From NCBI GenBank assembly GCA_027596075.1, contig JADGJC010000063.1, forward strand, positions 96,749-160,748: a DNA stretch of 64,000 nucleotides. Reading direction: 5' to 3'. Both the position numbers and the translations under genes were made by a program. Shown here one piece after another: positions 36,629 through 47,300 of the stretch. Numbering within the stretch: position 1 is the stretch's first letter; each line of letters opens with the position of its first letter. The DNA comes from Rhizophlyctis rosea. Lineage: Eukaryota > Chytridiomycota > Chytridiomycetes > Rhizophlyctidales > Rhizophlyctidaceae. Below the pieces are notes generated by a model, which made no database searches, was not told the origin of the DNA, and saw only the letters and a list, made by a program, of their open reading frames with translations.

Positions 36629-37393
36629 ATGCCAGCAGGACCTCTGGTAACGTGTTGGCAGTGAAGTGGTTGGGAAGTATGACGACTAAATTCGCTGACG
36701 ACCACTGTTGGACGTCTAGTCACTCTACTCCACAAAGGCCGTCATCCTTCTCGATAGCGAGGGCAAACGTATCCTTTCCAAATATTACACAAAAGACTAC
36801 CCAACTGCAGCAGACCAAAGGACATTTGAAGCCGCCCTTTTCCAGAAGACAAAGAAGCAAACAGGTACTTCTTCGCACATCGTTTTCACCGCGTTTTGCC
36901 AACTTAGCCAACTCACACTCCTCCCTCACACTCCGCACAAAGCCGAAATCATCCTCTTCGAAAACCACATAGTCCTATACAGAACGTCTGTCGATGTCAC
37001 AATCTATGTAATAGGCTACCTAGATGAGAACGAACTCATCCTCTCCGCCCTCCTCAATACCCTTTACCAAGTCTTCTCCAACATCACCGGCGGGTAAGTT
37101 CCTTCATCATCTCCTTCAATCCTTATATCGTGCGCATCTAATCTCCTCGTAGCCAAATAGAGAAAGAACTCATCTGGCAAAATCTGGATCAAATCTTACT
37201 CGCCCTCGACGAAACAGTCGACGATGGCATTATCCGCGATCTAGACTCAGAGGACATCATTTCCAGAGTTAGCAAGATTGATTATAACGAGAGGAGCGAG
37301 GCAAATCTTAACCTTAGCAATGTATCAGAACAGACGCTAGTCAATGTCTTTAGGCAATTGGATGAGCAGTTTGGGTTTAGAATAGGATTGTAG
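36629..37393 (+). CDS. RET3: Coatomer (COPI) zeta subunit
   Basis: Small longin-fold subunit of the COPI coat for Golgi-to-ER transport. Four exons: 36629-36646, 36720-36864, 36943-37093, 37153-37393; 184 residues, the usual size. Signature: YSTKAVILLDSEGKRILSKY with YYTKDYPT, FEAALFQKTKKQT, EIILFENHIVLYRTSVDVTI, YVIGYLDENELILSALLNTL and LLALDETVDDGIIRDLDSED. Phases agree throughout. Convergent with the alcohol dehydrogenase gene. Confidence 0.95.
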
Positions 37394-37706
37394 ATTTCAA
37401 AGTAGAGCATAGACGTTAGTAAAGCCAAATTTACTCATATCTGGGCGTCAGCTGATACATATGACCGTTTGCAGCTGGTACCATCAAAATTTGTCACGTG
37501 ACGCCCTGATCTGTGTGAATTGGGCTGTAGCAATATGTCAACAGGCCCGCTAAAGTGGCACACACAATTGATCAAAGAAAACACACGCTCACAAGAATGG
37601 GTGGATATCTTGACTATCAAATTGGTATACGTTTTAATCAAACTATGCTGATCACATGTGCAAGAACAACCCTAAGCTATACTTCTGTTTCCTTCCCTGC
37701 ATTAAT

Positions 37707-39328
37707 TTAGAACGGCCTCAGCATGACCTTAACGCAGTTATCCATCTTGTCGTTGAAAATCTTGTACATCTCAGGGCCCTTCTCCAACGGAACTTCGTGG
37801 GTGACGACTAAATGGGAGAAAGAGATGTGTCAGTGTTCCACTCGGCAATACTTAGTGGTGAACAGCAACCCCACTTGATTCAAAAACTTACCGAAGCTGG
37901 GATCCAACTCCCCACTCTCAACCAAAGGCAAAAGCGTAGGCCAGTACCTCTGCACAGGCGTTTGTCCACCGGCCATCCTCAACCCCTTCTCCATGAACGC
38001 ACCAATGTTGAATCCGTTCGTCAACCCAACATACACACCAACAATACTAATCAAACCTCCCTTCCGCACCGCCATGATCATCTCATTCAGAATTTCACTC
38101 GGGTCAGTCTCAATCCCCACAAGCATCTGAGCTCTGTGCATGGGCGACCGAGCGTAGTGGAAGCCCACGGCCTCGATCGCGACATCGGGACCGTGAGGGA
38201 CCATCTCGCGGAGTTGTTCGAGGGCGGAACGGTCACGGATGTTGATGGTTTCGACGTAAGGGAGGTGCTTCTTGGCGTAGTCGAGGCGGTATTGTTCTTG
38301 GTCGATGAGGATGATGCGGCCGGCTTTTTTGTAGTGGGAGGAGGCGGCGGCGAGCATTCCGACTGGGCCGCAACCCCAGATGGCGACGGTTTGGCCTTCG
38401 CCGACCTCACTATGAAAGGCAAGCGCGCATCAGTGATTTGAGTTATGGAGATAGGAGTTCAGTTAAATGCAGGTGCTAAACAACGAAAACCTACCCCATC
38501 TCAGCAGCGTGCCAGCCAGTTGGGAGAATGTCGGAAAGGAAGAGTGCCTTCTTGTCGGGAAGGGAGTCCGGGAGTTTGAGAGTGTTGGTATCAGCGAAGG
38601 GAACACGGACGTATTGGGCTTGGCCACCGTCCCATCCACCGGTCAAGTGGGTGTAACCGAACATCCCTAATTGCACAAAGATCAAAAAATCAGCGTCCAA
38701 CACCAATCATCTCCCGCGGACAAATTGTCAAGAAATCGAGTAGACACCAGCAGTCTTATGCCCATACAAAGCCTCCTGCTTCACCGAGTCATTCGTGTTA
38801 TCACAGGAAGAGAACAACTTGTGCTTGGAACAGAACTGGCAGGAAGTACAGCCGATATCGAACGCGGTGACGACACGGTCACCCTTGCGAATGTTCTTGA
38901 CACCTGAACCGGCGTCTTCGACGATGCCCATGAATTCGTGGCCAACGACATCGCCGCGTCGGAGGCCGGGTGTGTAGTTGAGGTACATGTGCTGGTTGGT
39001 TGGGAGGCGTTTTGTAAGTATGTAATAGTCACACTTCTCCTCGCTCCGTTCAACACAAAGTTCCAAGGTAGTCTCTCGAAAAGAGAATGAGAAAACTCAC
39101 CAAATCCGATCCACAGATCGCAGTAGCGGTGACTTTGAGAATCACATCTCCGGGGTCAGTGACCTTGGGCACGGGTCGCTCAATGACTCGCATGTCGCGG
39201 GTGCCGTGCCATTCGAGAGCCTTCATCGTCCGCTCGGTGTCGCGGATGGGAGTGATGGTACATCCGCCGGCCTTACGGACGGCGGGTTCGGAGAGGTTCG
39301 CGACGGCGGTTTTGAGTGTTGCGGCCAT
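37707..39328 (-). CDS. Zinc-containing alcohol dehydrogenase (formaldehyde-dehydrogenase-like MDR)
   Basis: Exons on the minus strand: 39101-39328, 38748-38991, 38495-38666, 37892-38409, 37707-37807; 420 residues. Medium-chain dehydrogenase with both zinc sites: catalytic Cys in ATAICGSDL and [12 protein letters not shown], structural Cys in [16 protein letters not shown]. Cofactor loop [16 protein letters not shown] and the NAD-specifying acidic residue in [13 protein letters not shown]. The long insertion with [20 protein letters not shown] resembles the glutathione-independent formaldehyde dehydrogenase/FdhA group. Likely an NAD-dependent alcohol or aldehyde oxidoreductase; substrate unproven. 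First ATG used; it gives a hydrophilic N-terminus without a targeting signal. Confidence 0.95.
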
Positions 39329-40337
39329 GTTTGTGTATGTGTGGGAATTGAGTGGGTGGAACAGGTTATGTGAATGTAAGGGTATTGATTGGTATGGCGT
39401 TTTTGGGTGTGGAAAAAATAGGTGAGAAATGGGGATGCGGGGTGTGTGCAGTACTTTATAGCAAGTGGGGTAATGACATAAGGGATTGTTAGTGGTTGTC
39501 GCGGGTGACGTCGTGATCTTCGATCCGTCGCGTCCTCCACCAGGTTCCCCCTGGTTTGACCCGCGTCGAATGCGCGGTGCTGCTCATCGGGGCATCATCA
39601 AGCGCACACCGGAGCTGTCAGACGCCCGCAGTCCCAAGGAAACGAGCTACTTCAATAGGTAATTGAGAGTGTGCACCGCGCTTTCCTTAAAAAAAAAGGG
39701 TCTGAATTGCATTGAATACGTACGGCTCGCACCTGCATTTCGGAGTTAGCACCGAGACCGGACCTGTCGAAGTCCCATCTACCGTAATCCCTGATGAATA
39801 GATAGCAATCCTCAGAAATGTACACCGCGGTATACCAAACAAAAGGGGTCTCAGTAACATCGAGGCCCGTAATTCCAAATCCCTACCCTCCGTCCGGAGT
39901 TAGCACCAAGACCGACCTTCGAGGGTGACAATCGACGATGATATTTCCCTTCGTCAAAATAATACCCGTGCCCTTCTACCTGCCCTTCTACCTACCCTCC
40001 TACCGTAATCCGAACATACCAAAAGGCCGCTGGCACGAGGAGCATATGCCTATCTTTTCGTGATGATGACTTCATGAATCAAGTGGATCATGGACACAAC
40101 TGTGACGCGTCAAAAGGACTATCTTGGTGGCGGTGCCATGATGCTGGTGTTAGGGGTTGGAGCAGTGCCACCACGCCAGGGTGTTCGTCCAAGCAGCCGG
40201 ACAACAAATAACAAAATGGGTTGGATGTGGTCGTATGGAAAAGAAGCAATTCAACAAAAAATGAGATGGCATAGCGGATGCCAAAGCAAAAAAGGAGGTT
40301 AGGGGTGCGGACAAGTGTGATAAGGCTGAGAAAAAAA
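39329..40337. other. Intergenic with short direct repeat
   Basis: No gene. CGGAGTTAGCACC followed by A/GAGACCG occurs near 39740 and again near 39893, about 150 bases apart, and CTACCGTAATCC also occurs twice (near 39777 and 40007), so a degenerate repeat unit is present. The 5S rRNA terminator T run (AAAAAAA on plus, 40331-40337) closes the region. Confidence 0.5.
40331..40337 (-). terminator. Pol III terminator of the 5S gene
   Basis: Run of seven T on the minus strand directly after the 5S rRNA 3' end. Confidence 0.85.
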
Positions 40338-40455
40338 CTACAGCACGCAGTATTCCCGTGTGGTCCCCCACCACAGTACTGACTGCGCCATCATCAGCTT
40401 AACTTCGGAGATCAGACGGGATCCGGTGCTTTCTGGTGTGTATGGCCGTAGATGC
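40338..40455 (-). rRNA. 5S ribosomal RNA
   Basis: Read on the minus strand, the sequence starts GCATCTACGGCCATAC, contains CCGGATCCCGTCTGATCTCC and GAAGTTAAGC (the conserved loop and internal control region of eukaryotic 5S), then CAGTCAGTACTGTGGTGGGG and GACCACACGGGAATACTG, and ends CGTGCTGTAG, pairing with the 5' end. Length about 118 nt. Seven T follow immediately on the minus strand as a pol III terminator. It stands alone, away from any large rRNA genes, so 5S genes are dispersed in this genome, as in many fungi. Confidence 0.93.
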
Positions 40456-41253
40456 ATATAATTGTTGCGAATTCCCACTTATTCTTTTTTTTGGTGCGCC
40501 AGCAAGGGAGAAGCACTATTCAATTTTGTACAAAAGATGGATGCAAATGCTATGCATATCTCATGAATCCTGGTTACCTCACGAACTGGTGAGAACGTGG
40601 AGCGAGCAATGACAAAATGTTCGTGCGAGACCATCTCATCATCCTTTCAACGTTCCTTCCGTCAGAACTACTCCAACTGGCAGGAACACATTCGCATATC
40701 AGCCGGGGGCCACGCAACGCTGAGAGGGATACAACAAACTTTGTAGGCTATGGTAGGCACCGATGCCGGCGTTTCGACGCTTTTGAGTACATCCGTTAGT
40801 GGTCATTATCTTTAGCTTTCCAGTATTTTACGAATGGTTTGTAAAGAACATGGCAATCGCTAATTACATCACAAGTTCATCAGCACATTGATCTCGATTG
40901 CGCTCAGGCATCATTTGCGTGACTGCGGTCTTCGCATCGTAAAACGAGCAGAAGGCGGCCACACTTGGTTTGTCCCCCTTCCCCAACTGAGTTCCACATC
41001 ACTGTGACTTGTTGCTCTGATTTGAATTTGGGGTGAGTTCTTCACTTTCTTATCACATGAAGCATTATCATACTGATATTTACTGCCCGTCAAATAGGAA
41101 AGGGTAATAGATGTTGACAGTCACGGCACGCCTTTCTCATTGCACAAAACAATCATAGGACAAATCCAGCATGGCACCATGCTGCTACATCGATGGAAGG
41201 CAGACATATTGTTCATGGTATCGTAAGTCAGGCGGGGTGTGATCAGACCATAT

Positions 41254-41350
41254 CTTCCGAAGTGATACTTGGGCCACGTTGCCTGCCAGTTGCCTTTTTG
41301 GCCTGGGACCATCGTTTCCCGGAGGATCTCCGGCCGACATTGTGAATGCT
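41254..41350 (+). repeat. 5S-like repeat, copy A
   Basis: Starts CTTCCGAAGTGATACTTGGG, then GCCTTTTTGG flanked by CCAG/CTGG arms (hairpin) and GGGACCATCGTTTCCCGG. Same start as copy D. CCGAAGT and GGGACCA match the 5S rRNA gene at 40338-40455. Confidence 0.8.
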
Positions 41351-41402
41351 ACTTGAGTGTCATGAAGGCGCGGCGTTGATTAATTAGCCTTGGATGTGTG
41401 AT

Positions 41403-41550
41403 GCTTGGTTGGGCACACATAATCTGGGCCTCCTCAACTACCAGTGCCTTTTTGGGCTAGAACGAACGTTTCCCGGATCTGTATGGACCGGCCGACGTTG
41501 TGGGTGCTGTGTGTTTGTGAGGTTCAAGTGGCGGCAATTCATTAGCCTTG
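41403..41550 (+). repeat. 5S-like repeat, copy B
   Basis: Contains TTGGTTGGGC, CTGGGCCTCCTCAACTACCA, GTGCCTTTTTGGGCTAGAAC, CGTTTCCCGGATCTGTATGG, GTGGGTGCTG, then TGGCGGCAATTCATTAGCCT. About 160 bases after copy A in the same orientation. Confidence 0.8.
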
Positions 41551-42059
41551 AGTTTTTATGGACTACTGTCGCTGTCACACCTCGCTTTTTCGGGATTCGG
41601 CAATGATGTGCTGCTTGCTCTTCACTTCTGGTTTCTTTCAGCATGGATTTCGGCAACAGATGAGTGGACTGGCACTTATACGGTACGTTTCAAAAAACCA
41701 ACAACCTTCCTCAAACAGCGTCTCAATCCATCCCAGATTCTGCCAGATTCATCGACAGTTCGATCTCTCGAAGTCGGTGGGCTACGCCTTCGTCACATCT
41801 GTTGATTCGAGTAAGTTTGCTTTGGTCGATCCCTTCATCCTCGATCCACACACTGGCATTCTGCTGTCGCAATCTCAGAAGGTCTGTGGTCATGCCAACA
41901 CATGATGATGTCAAGCCCGACCTTGATCTATGGTGATTGGGAGGAGACTGGTTGGCTGGTATGTTCAAGGCGAGGTGTGACGGCGTTTCTGGAGTGTTGC
42001 TTCGGGCTGGACCGCATGGCCTAGAATCCGTTGAGGAACTGGCCGATGTGTGTGTGTTG

Positions 42060-42310
42060 TTTGCCCTCTGTGGGTGTGTGGCATTATGGACCTAGCCTTT
42101 GGTCAGTGTTCTATCTGGTTGGGTGGATACTGTGCCTGGGCCTCTATAGCTACCAGTGCCTTTTTGGACTGGGATCACGTTGCCCGATCTGCATGGAACG
42201 GCCAACGTGTGGGTGCTGCCTGCTTGTGTGTGTGCAGATGGCGGCAAGGACCTAGCCTTGGGTACTCACGGAGAGAACATTGCCTGTCACACCGTTGCCT
42301 TGCGGAACTC
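42060..42310 (+). repeat. 5S-like repeat, copy C with partial neighbour
   Basis: Contains GGTTGGGTGGATAC, GCCTGGGCCTCTATAGCTAC, CAGTGCCTTTTTGGACTGGG, CCCGATCTGCATGG, GTGGGTGCTG, TGGCGGCAAGGACCTAGCCT. The stretch at 42090 (ACCTAGCCTTTGG) is the tail of a preceding partial unit. Confidence 0.8.
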
Positions 42311-43425
42311 GGCATTGTATCAAAAGCCCATGCTTGTACATATCTCTGTTGAATAGGATTATCTGTACATCCATGCATTTTCTGGCGTCACATTGCTCCA
42401 CGCGCTTCATTTGCACATGCCCGTCAGTTGGAGAACCCACCACAAGTCTGAGCTACAGCAGCATTCATTTGCCAGCCTTACCTATTTGTTGTGGAGTACG
42501 CGATTGAGAGTGTGCATGGGCTTCACTGCCGGGCGCTGCATTTTGGGAGTTCAAGTTACTAGCTCAAAATTCCATCACCGTCAGGCTTTGGCCCACACTT
42601 GGAAAGGCATACAAGCGACTCTTCAAGCCGTTCTCACCGTTAGTTTGGGAAGGTTCTTACATGTGGTGTTTGACGTGGCTGCAGGATGTTCAAGCAAAAT
42701 TTCATCACCTTTCCCATACTGATTGGCCCCCTCATCAAGCGAGTCCCCATAAAAGGCAGCGCGTAAAGAGGTTCACCCCTCAATGAGGCCATTTAAGGAG
42801 CGCTCTAAGGCTGACGAAGTTGTTCAAGAAGCGGAATCGATCGTCGTCTCCTTGTGAACTTGCGGAGCTTTGTGGGAGCGAATAAGTCGAACACCTAAAG
42901 ACTTGGCGCAAACCTCCCAGTCAGGTTGGACCAGGAAATTGCAGTGCATGGGTGGTCATATGAGCTACATGCAAAACAAGGGACCGTCTTCCAAATAGGT
43001 AATGATATGTTTGAGTCGTAATTTCGTCACGTCGGAGTTAACTCAAGACATGACAATTTCGAGGAAGAGGAAGAGTCTGAAATCGGGAACTCAAAATCAA
43101 CCCACGACACGCGGCACCAGATCGCGCGTCAGATCATCGATCAATCATCAGCCATCTCTGGCTCAGCCTTCCGCGTGACTGCGGCCAGCCCTGGAAAAAG
43201 ACCCACCAAGACAGGCAACTTCCAGCACCTCCAGCACCCCACAATTGCAACGCCAGAACCAGGTTGGAGCGGCAACATACTCTTGGAGCTTCCAGCCATG
43301 TCAACATCACTTTCTTGCTTCCAAGTTGGCAGAGCCGGAATACGGAAGGAAACAGCTGGGGCAACGACTGTTGAAGCGAAGCTTCCCGATCTACTAGGTG
43401 AGGCGAGGTGCGGTGACGTTGAGAC

Positions 43426-43592
43426 CTTCCGAAGTGATACTTGGGCCTCGTTGCTTACCAGTGCCTTTTTGGCCTGGGACCATCACTTGTCCGGATCCTG
43501 TTCTGCGGTCGAGCCGGGTAATATGCGAATGCTGGTCGCGCAGTATGGGTTTGCAGCGTTGGGGAATAAGCCTTGGGTATGGCTTGTTATAT
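43426..43592 (+). repeat. 5S-like repeat, copy D
   Basis: Begins CTTCCGAAGTGATACTTGGG as copy A, then CCTCGTTGCTTACCAGTGCC, TTTTTGGCCTGGGACCATCA and ends GGAATAAGCCTTGGGTAT. Directly abuts copy E. Confidence 0.8.
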
Positions 43593-43800
43593 TCGGTTGG
43601 GTAGACAAGTTATGCCTGGGCCTCGTTGACTACTAGCGCCTTTTTGGGCTAGGACCTCTTGGTTGTCGGATCCCGCCCGTGTCGGCGGTCGAACCGGGGA
43701 CGGTGTGTGTACTGTGAGCTCGTGGTGTTAGATTGGCGGCAGGGAATAAGCCTTCGGTATTCGCGAGGAGGGGATCAGCTGTCACGTGCACCTCTCGTTT
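43593..43800 (+). repeat. 5S-like repeat, copy E
   Basis: Begins CGGTTGGGTAGAC, then GCCTGGGCCTCGTTGACTAC, TAGCGCCTTTTTGGGCTAGG, GCGGTCGAACCGGGGAC and TTGGCGGCAGGGAATAAGCC. Tandem to copy D with a period near 172 bases. Confidence 0.8.
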
Positions 43801-44393
43801 TGCGCGAACAAACAATGCCCTTTGCTTTTCACTTTTTCATTTGTTCATAGTCTGGCAACATTCTGAGATTATAAGGCAGCCTCCTCCATCGAAATCTGAT
43901 CGATAATATCGTGACGCGCCTTATGTGCCTCTGTCAGATTGTTGGAATGTAAGCACATTTCCTTTTCATGGTTGCATCCATCGCATACACTAAAATCATT
44001 CTGGTAGATTTTATGGATAATGGATCGGAAAAGACTGAGAAGTCAAGTTCACATTTGTACATAAATCAATATAAAGTTTTCATCTAAGAAGTCCCTCATG
44101 TTGGGGTGTGTTGGGTCATTTGTTGGGTCATTTCATTGTACGTATCTTCATGATATGTCGGGTACCGCCATCCTCAAAGCTATAATCAGCAGTTATTGCC
44201 GGGTGCACTTGGTGTCTTCACCCGCAATTCGCTGTTGTGCAGTTTCTTGTCATCTACGTCCGAAATGTGCATCTCTGGTCATCTAAATGATTGATATAAA
44301 TTTGCTGAAGAGCTTACCAATTTACTTTGACAGTCCTTCTATGCGGTAGCATACCAAGGTCGTGAGAACATATATTCCGAAATCAAATCGCAA

Positions 44394-47300
44394 ATGGACG
44401 CTGAAAAATGCAAAATTGGCTCCCAGATCTATCACGTCATCACGGAACAAGCGGTATCTTACCTATTTGCTTGGATCACTGGCCAACCGAAAGTCATTAC
44501 GAGCGTGCTGCAGAAATTTGGAGAGGTCAGAAAGTGCGCTGAGAGCGTGACAGGTATGAAACGTCGAGGCTGGAATTCACATGATGAACGTCTCCTTACC
44601 TGACCTTATACTGCAACAGGAAACATCATCGAGACCAAAACTGGATTCAAATCAATTGATATGTCTCAGCATAACGATGGAGGCTCCTCAAAGGCTCGAA
44701 AGAAGCAGAAGCGCAAGCGAGATGATCAGGGTGCTACTACCCTTGAAGACAGCCCTGGTTCGGATAAAGAGAATGTGCATCCCGCAACAGCCTCGACAAG
44801 CGGGAATCCCCCGTCTGGAGAGCCCGCAATGAAATGTCATTCCCCCAGCTGCCTAGAATCTCGTCAACGCGCCGAGGATCTGCAGAAGGAATGTGCAAGG
44901 CTGAAGCGAGAAGCTGAGTTTTGGCGACGCTCTTTCGAGGATTTCATCAAGGACAACACGGGGATGGAGCAGGAAAACCGGCAGTTGCAACATCGGGTGG
45001 TGGAATTAAAGACTCTTGTGAAAGATCTGCAAGAGAGGTACCCAGTGCTGGAGCAGTTGCAAGCGCCGCAAGCGGAGGTGCAGGTCAAGGGAACACGCGA
45101 AGCTGCAGGACGCACGGATCCTCATGTGGAAGTGGAGGAAGAGGTCAGTTTTTTAATGGTGTAATGTTGTTTGTCCTCTTGCGAACTAACTGGATGTCGG
45201 TTGCCATTGCAGTTGCTGCAACCCGAAGTGGGGTTGGCGGACAAAGGGAAAGGTCCAGCTCAAGCCGATGCTCATGTAGAACTTGAGAAGCAGGTGAGTC
45301 GATGATTCAGGGTGATGCTGCATGCGTTTGCTGCCACTCCATCATTTGTCACTGACCTGTATAAACTTCTGTCCGTAATTGGCTCTTTTTCCCCAATATC
45401 CCCATTCTCTCTTACCTCCCAGCATTCTCAACTCTCCATCGAAACGGAAGTGCAAAGTGAACATTCATTTGTCTCTGACGCGGAAAAGCCAGCCTTTTGG
45501 GGATGGTTGCGACCCATGAAGAACTGCAAAGGTAGCCTGCTGTTCAAACCTTCCCCCAAGGCACACTAATGAGAATCGCCACAGGCCTGCCATACATATG
45601 CACCAAACCCAGTTGCCTCCATACATTCACCTTTCTGGAAGTTTTCCAGCTGCAAACAAGAGTTGTCACCTGTGGGGAGTGCAGAGTGGCCGGTCAATAC
45701 AAACAGGCGGAGCTTCCAACAAAATGCCACAACCCTGCCTGCAGCTTCAACATCACTCGTGAAAGATGGAATACCTCCACTATCGTGCCCATTACCTGTC
45801 CGGACTGCAACTCGCACAATGAGTATGACACCGACCGGCCCACGTTACTGCTTGCTAGCGAGAAGAGGGAATACGTTCTTGGATCTGATCCTACCCGTGC
45901 GGACATAGTCACCGCCGGCCACCGCATTGACAGTAAGGTAGCACAAGCCGTGATTCCACGCCTCTTGCAATCATTGACTCACGTGGACGTCGTCACCCCC
46001 GCCATCAAACTGTAGCACTGTCGTATATTCAGAATAAGTGGCAGGGCGTACATCAAGAATTTGTCTGAAAATGGAACGGTAAGCCGATTCGGACTTCAAG
46101 GTGATTGCAATAAAAATAACTCGACTGTCTTTGCATAAATCTTAGGATCACAATGGAATCAGAATGAAGAAAGGACAATCAAGCGAACTCTGGCCGTATG
46201 ATGATATTACCTTGGTGGCTGAGGAGGGTCTTCAGGCATACCGTGAGTACGTGCTAAATGGTAAAAATCTGCCAGGATCAACTAAGCCATTGATAGGTTT
46301 CGTATTCAAACCTGTGGATGATGCTGCGCCTGTGTTGAAGCATGTGGATGATGAGCCGAACACTGACCCTGATATCTTTCCACTTGACAACTCAAAGGTT
46401 CTGTTTTTAATGTCCATTGAAGTGCTTCGCTGAGTCTTGTACGCGTTTTAACCTCTGCCATGCAGATGTCGGGTGTTGTTCCCGACAAGGAAGAGGAAAC
46501 GCCATCACAATTCATGAACAACTTTCCCAAGCGCGAGATCGGTCACCACCAGCAGCTCAAAACAAGTCCTTCTCCGCGTGTTGGTCTCCAATTCGGCAGT
46601 ATGATCAACGATATTACGAAAGCTGGGCCAAGTCGTGAGCCAGCCCCGTCAAATGCTCTCATTACATGGGGAGATGTTCAAGCAGGGCCAAGTCGTGAGA
46701 CTGCTCTGTCAAATCGTTACATCACTTGGGGAGTACCACAACCTCCCAAAGAACCTTCTGGTCGCCCCGGTTTTCAATTCGGCATCGGCGGATTTGATAC
46801 TGGGCCAAACCTTGCGCCTGAGCCGCCGAATCCTTTCATTACACCGACAGAACTTCAAGGCCCCTCAAATGGAATAAGCGCAAGTGGAGGAAAAGATGGA
46901 GATGAGTTTGAAGTCGCTGGCAAATACATCGTGAAACAGGTTCTTGGACGGTACGGTATTTGAAATTGCATTTGCCGCTCCACTGTTGCTTTGTGATTGA
47001 GATCCGTTTCAAGGGCAGTTTCTCCGAAGTCCGGCTTGCTGTCGATAAGGAAAGTGGTCGCACGTACGCTATGAAGATCATTGGCAAGTCAAAATGATAT
47101 CTTGCCCTTGTACCAAACATGTGACGGTTCAAGCAGATAAACGCAAACTCCTCATGGACTTCAAGTCGCGCATGGCACTGGAGCGTGAGGTACAGTTCCA
47201 CTGCTGTCATGCTGTGTCGTCAATGTCGACAGGCCTAAGGATTCAAATCTCATCAGGTCGATATCATGCAAACGCTGAGACAGGTTCCACATGTAAGGCT

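Larger units (their letters stand above)
40456..44393. other. Gene-free region with dispersed 5S-like repeats
   Basis: Nearly 4 kb without a credible protein gene. It holds five copies of a repeat (41254-43765), listed separately. The sequence between copies is also partly repeated: an AGGCGAGGTG segment is found upstream of two copies, and a CTGTCAC(A/G)... segment lies downstream of three. Confidence 0.6.

Noticed and set aside
39687..40030. CRISPR-like or satellite array
   Set aside because: Only two degenerate copies of the CGGAGTTAGCACC motif; no regular spacers.
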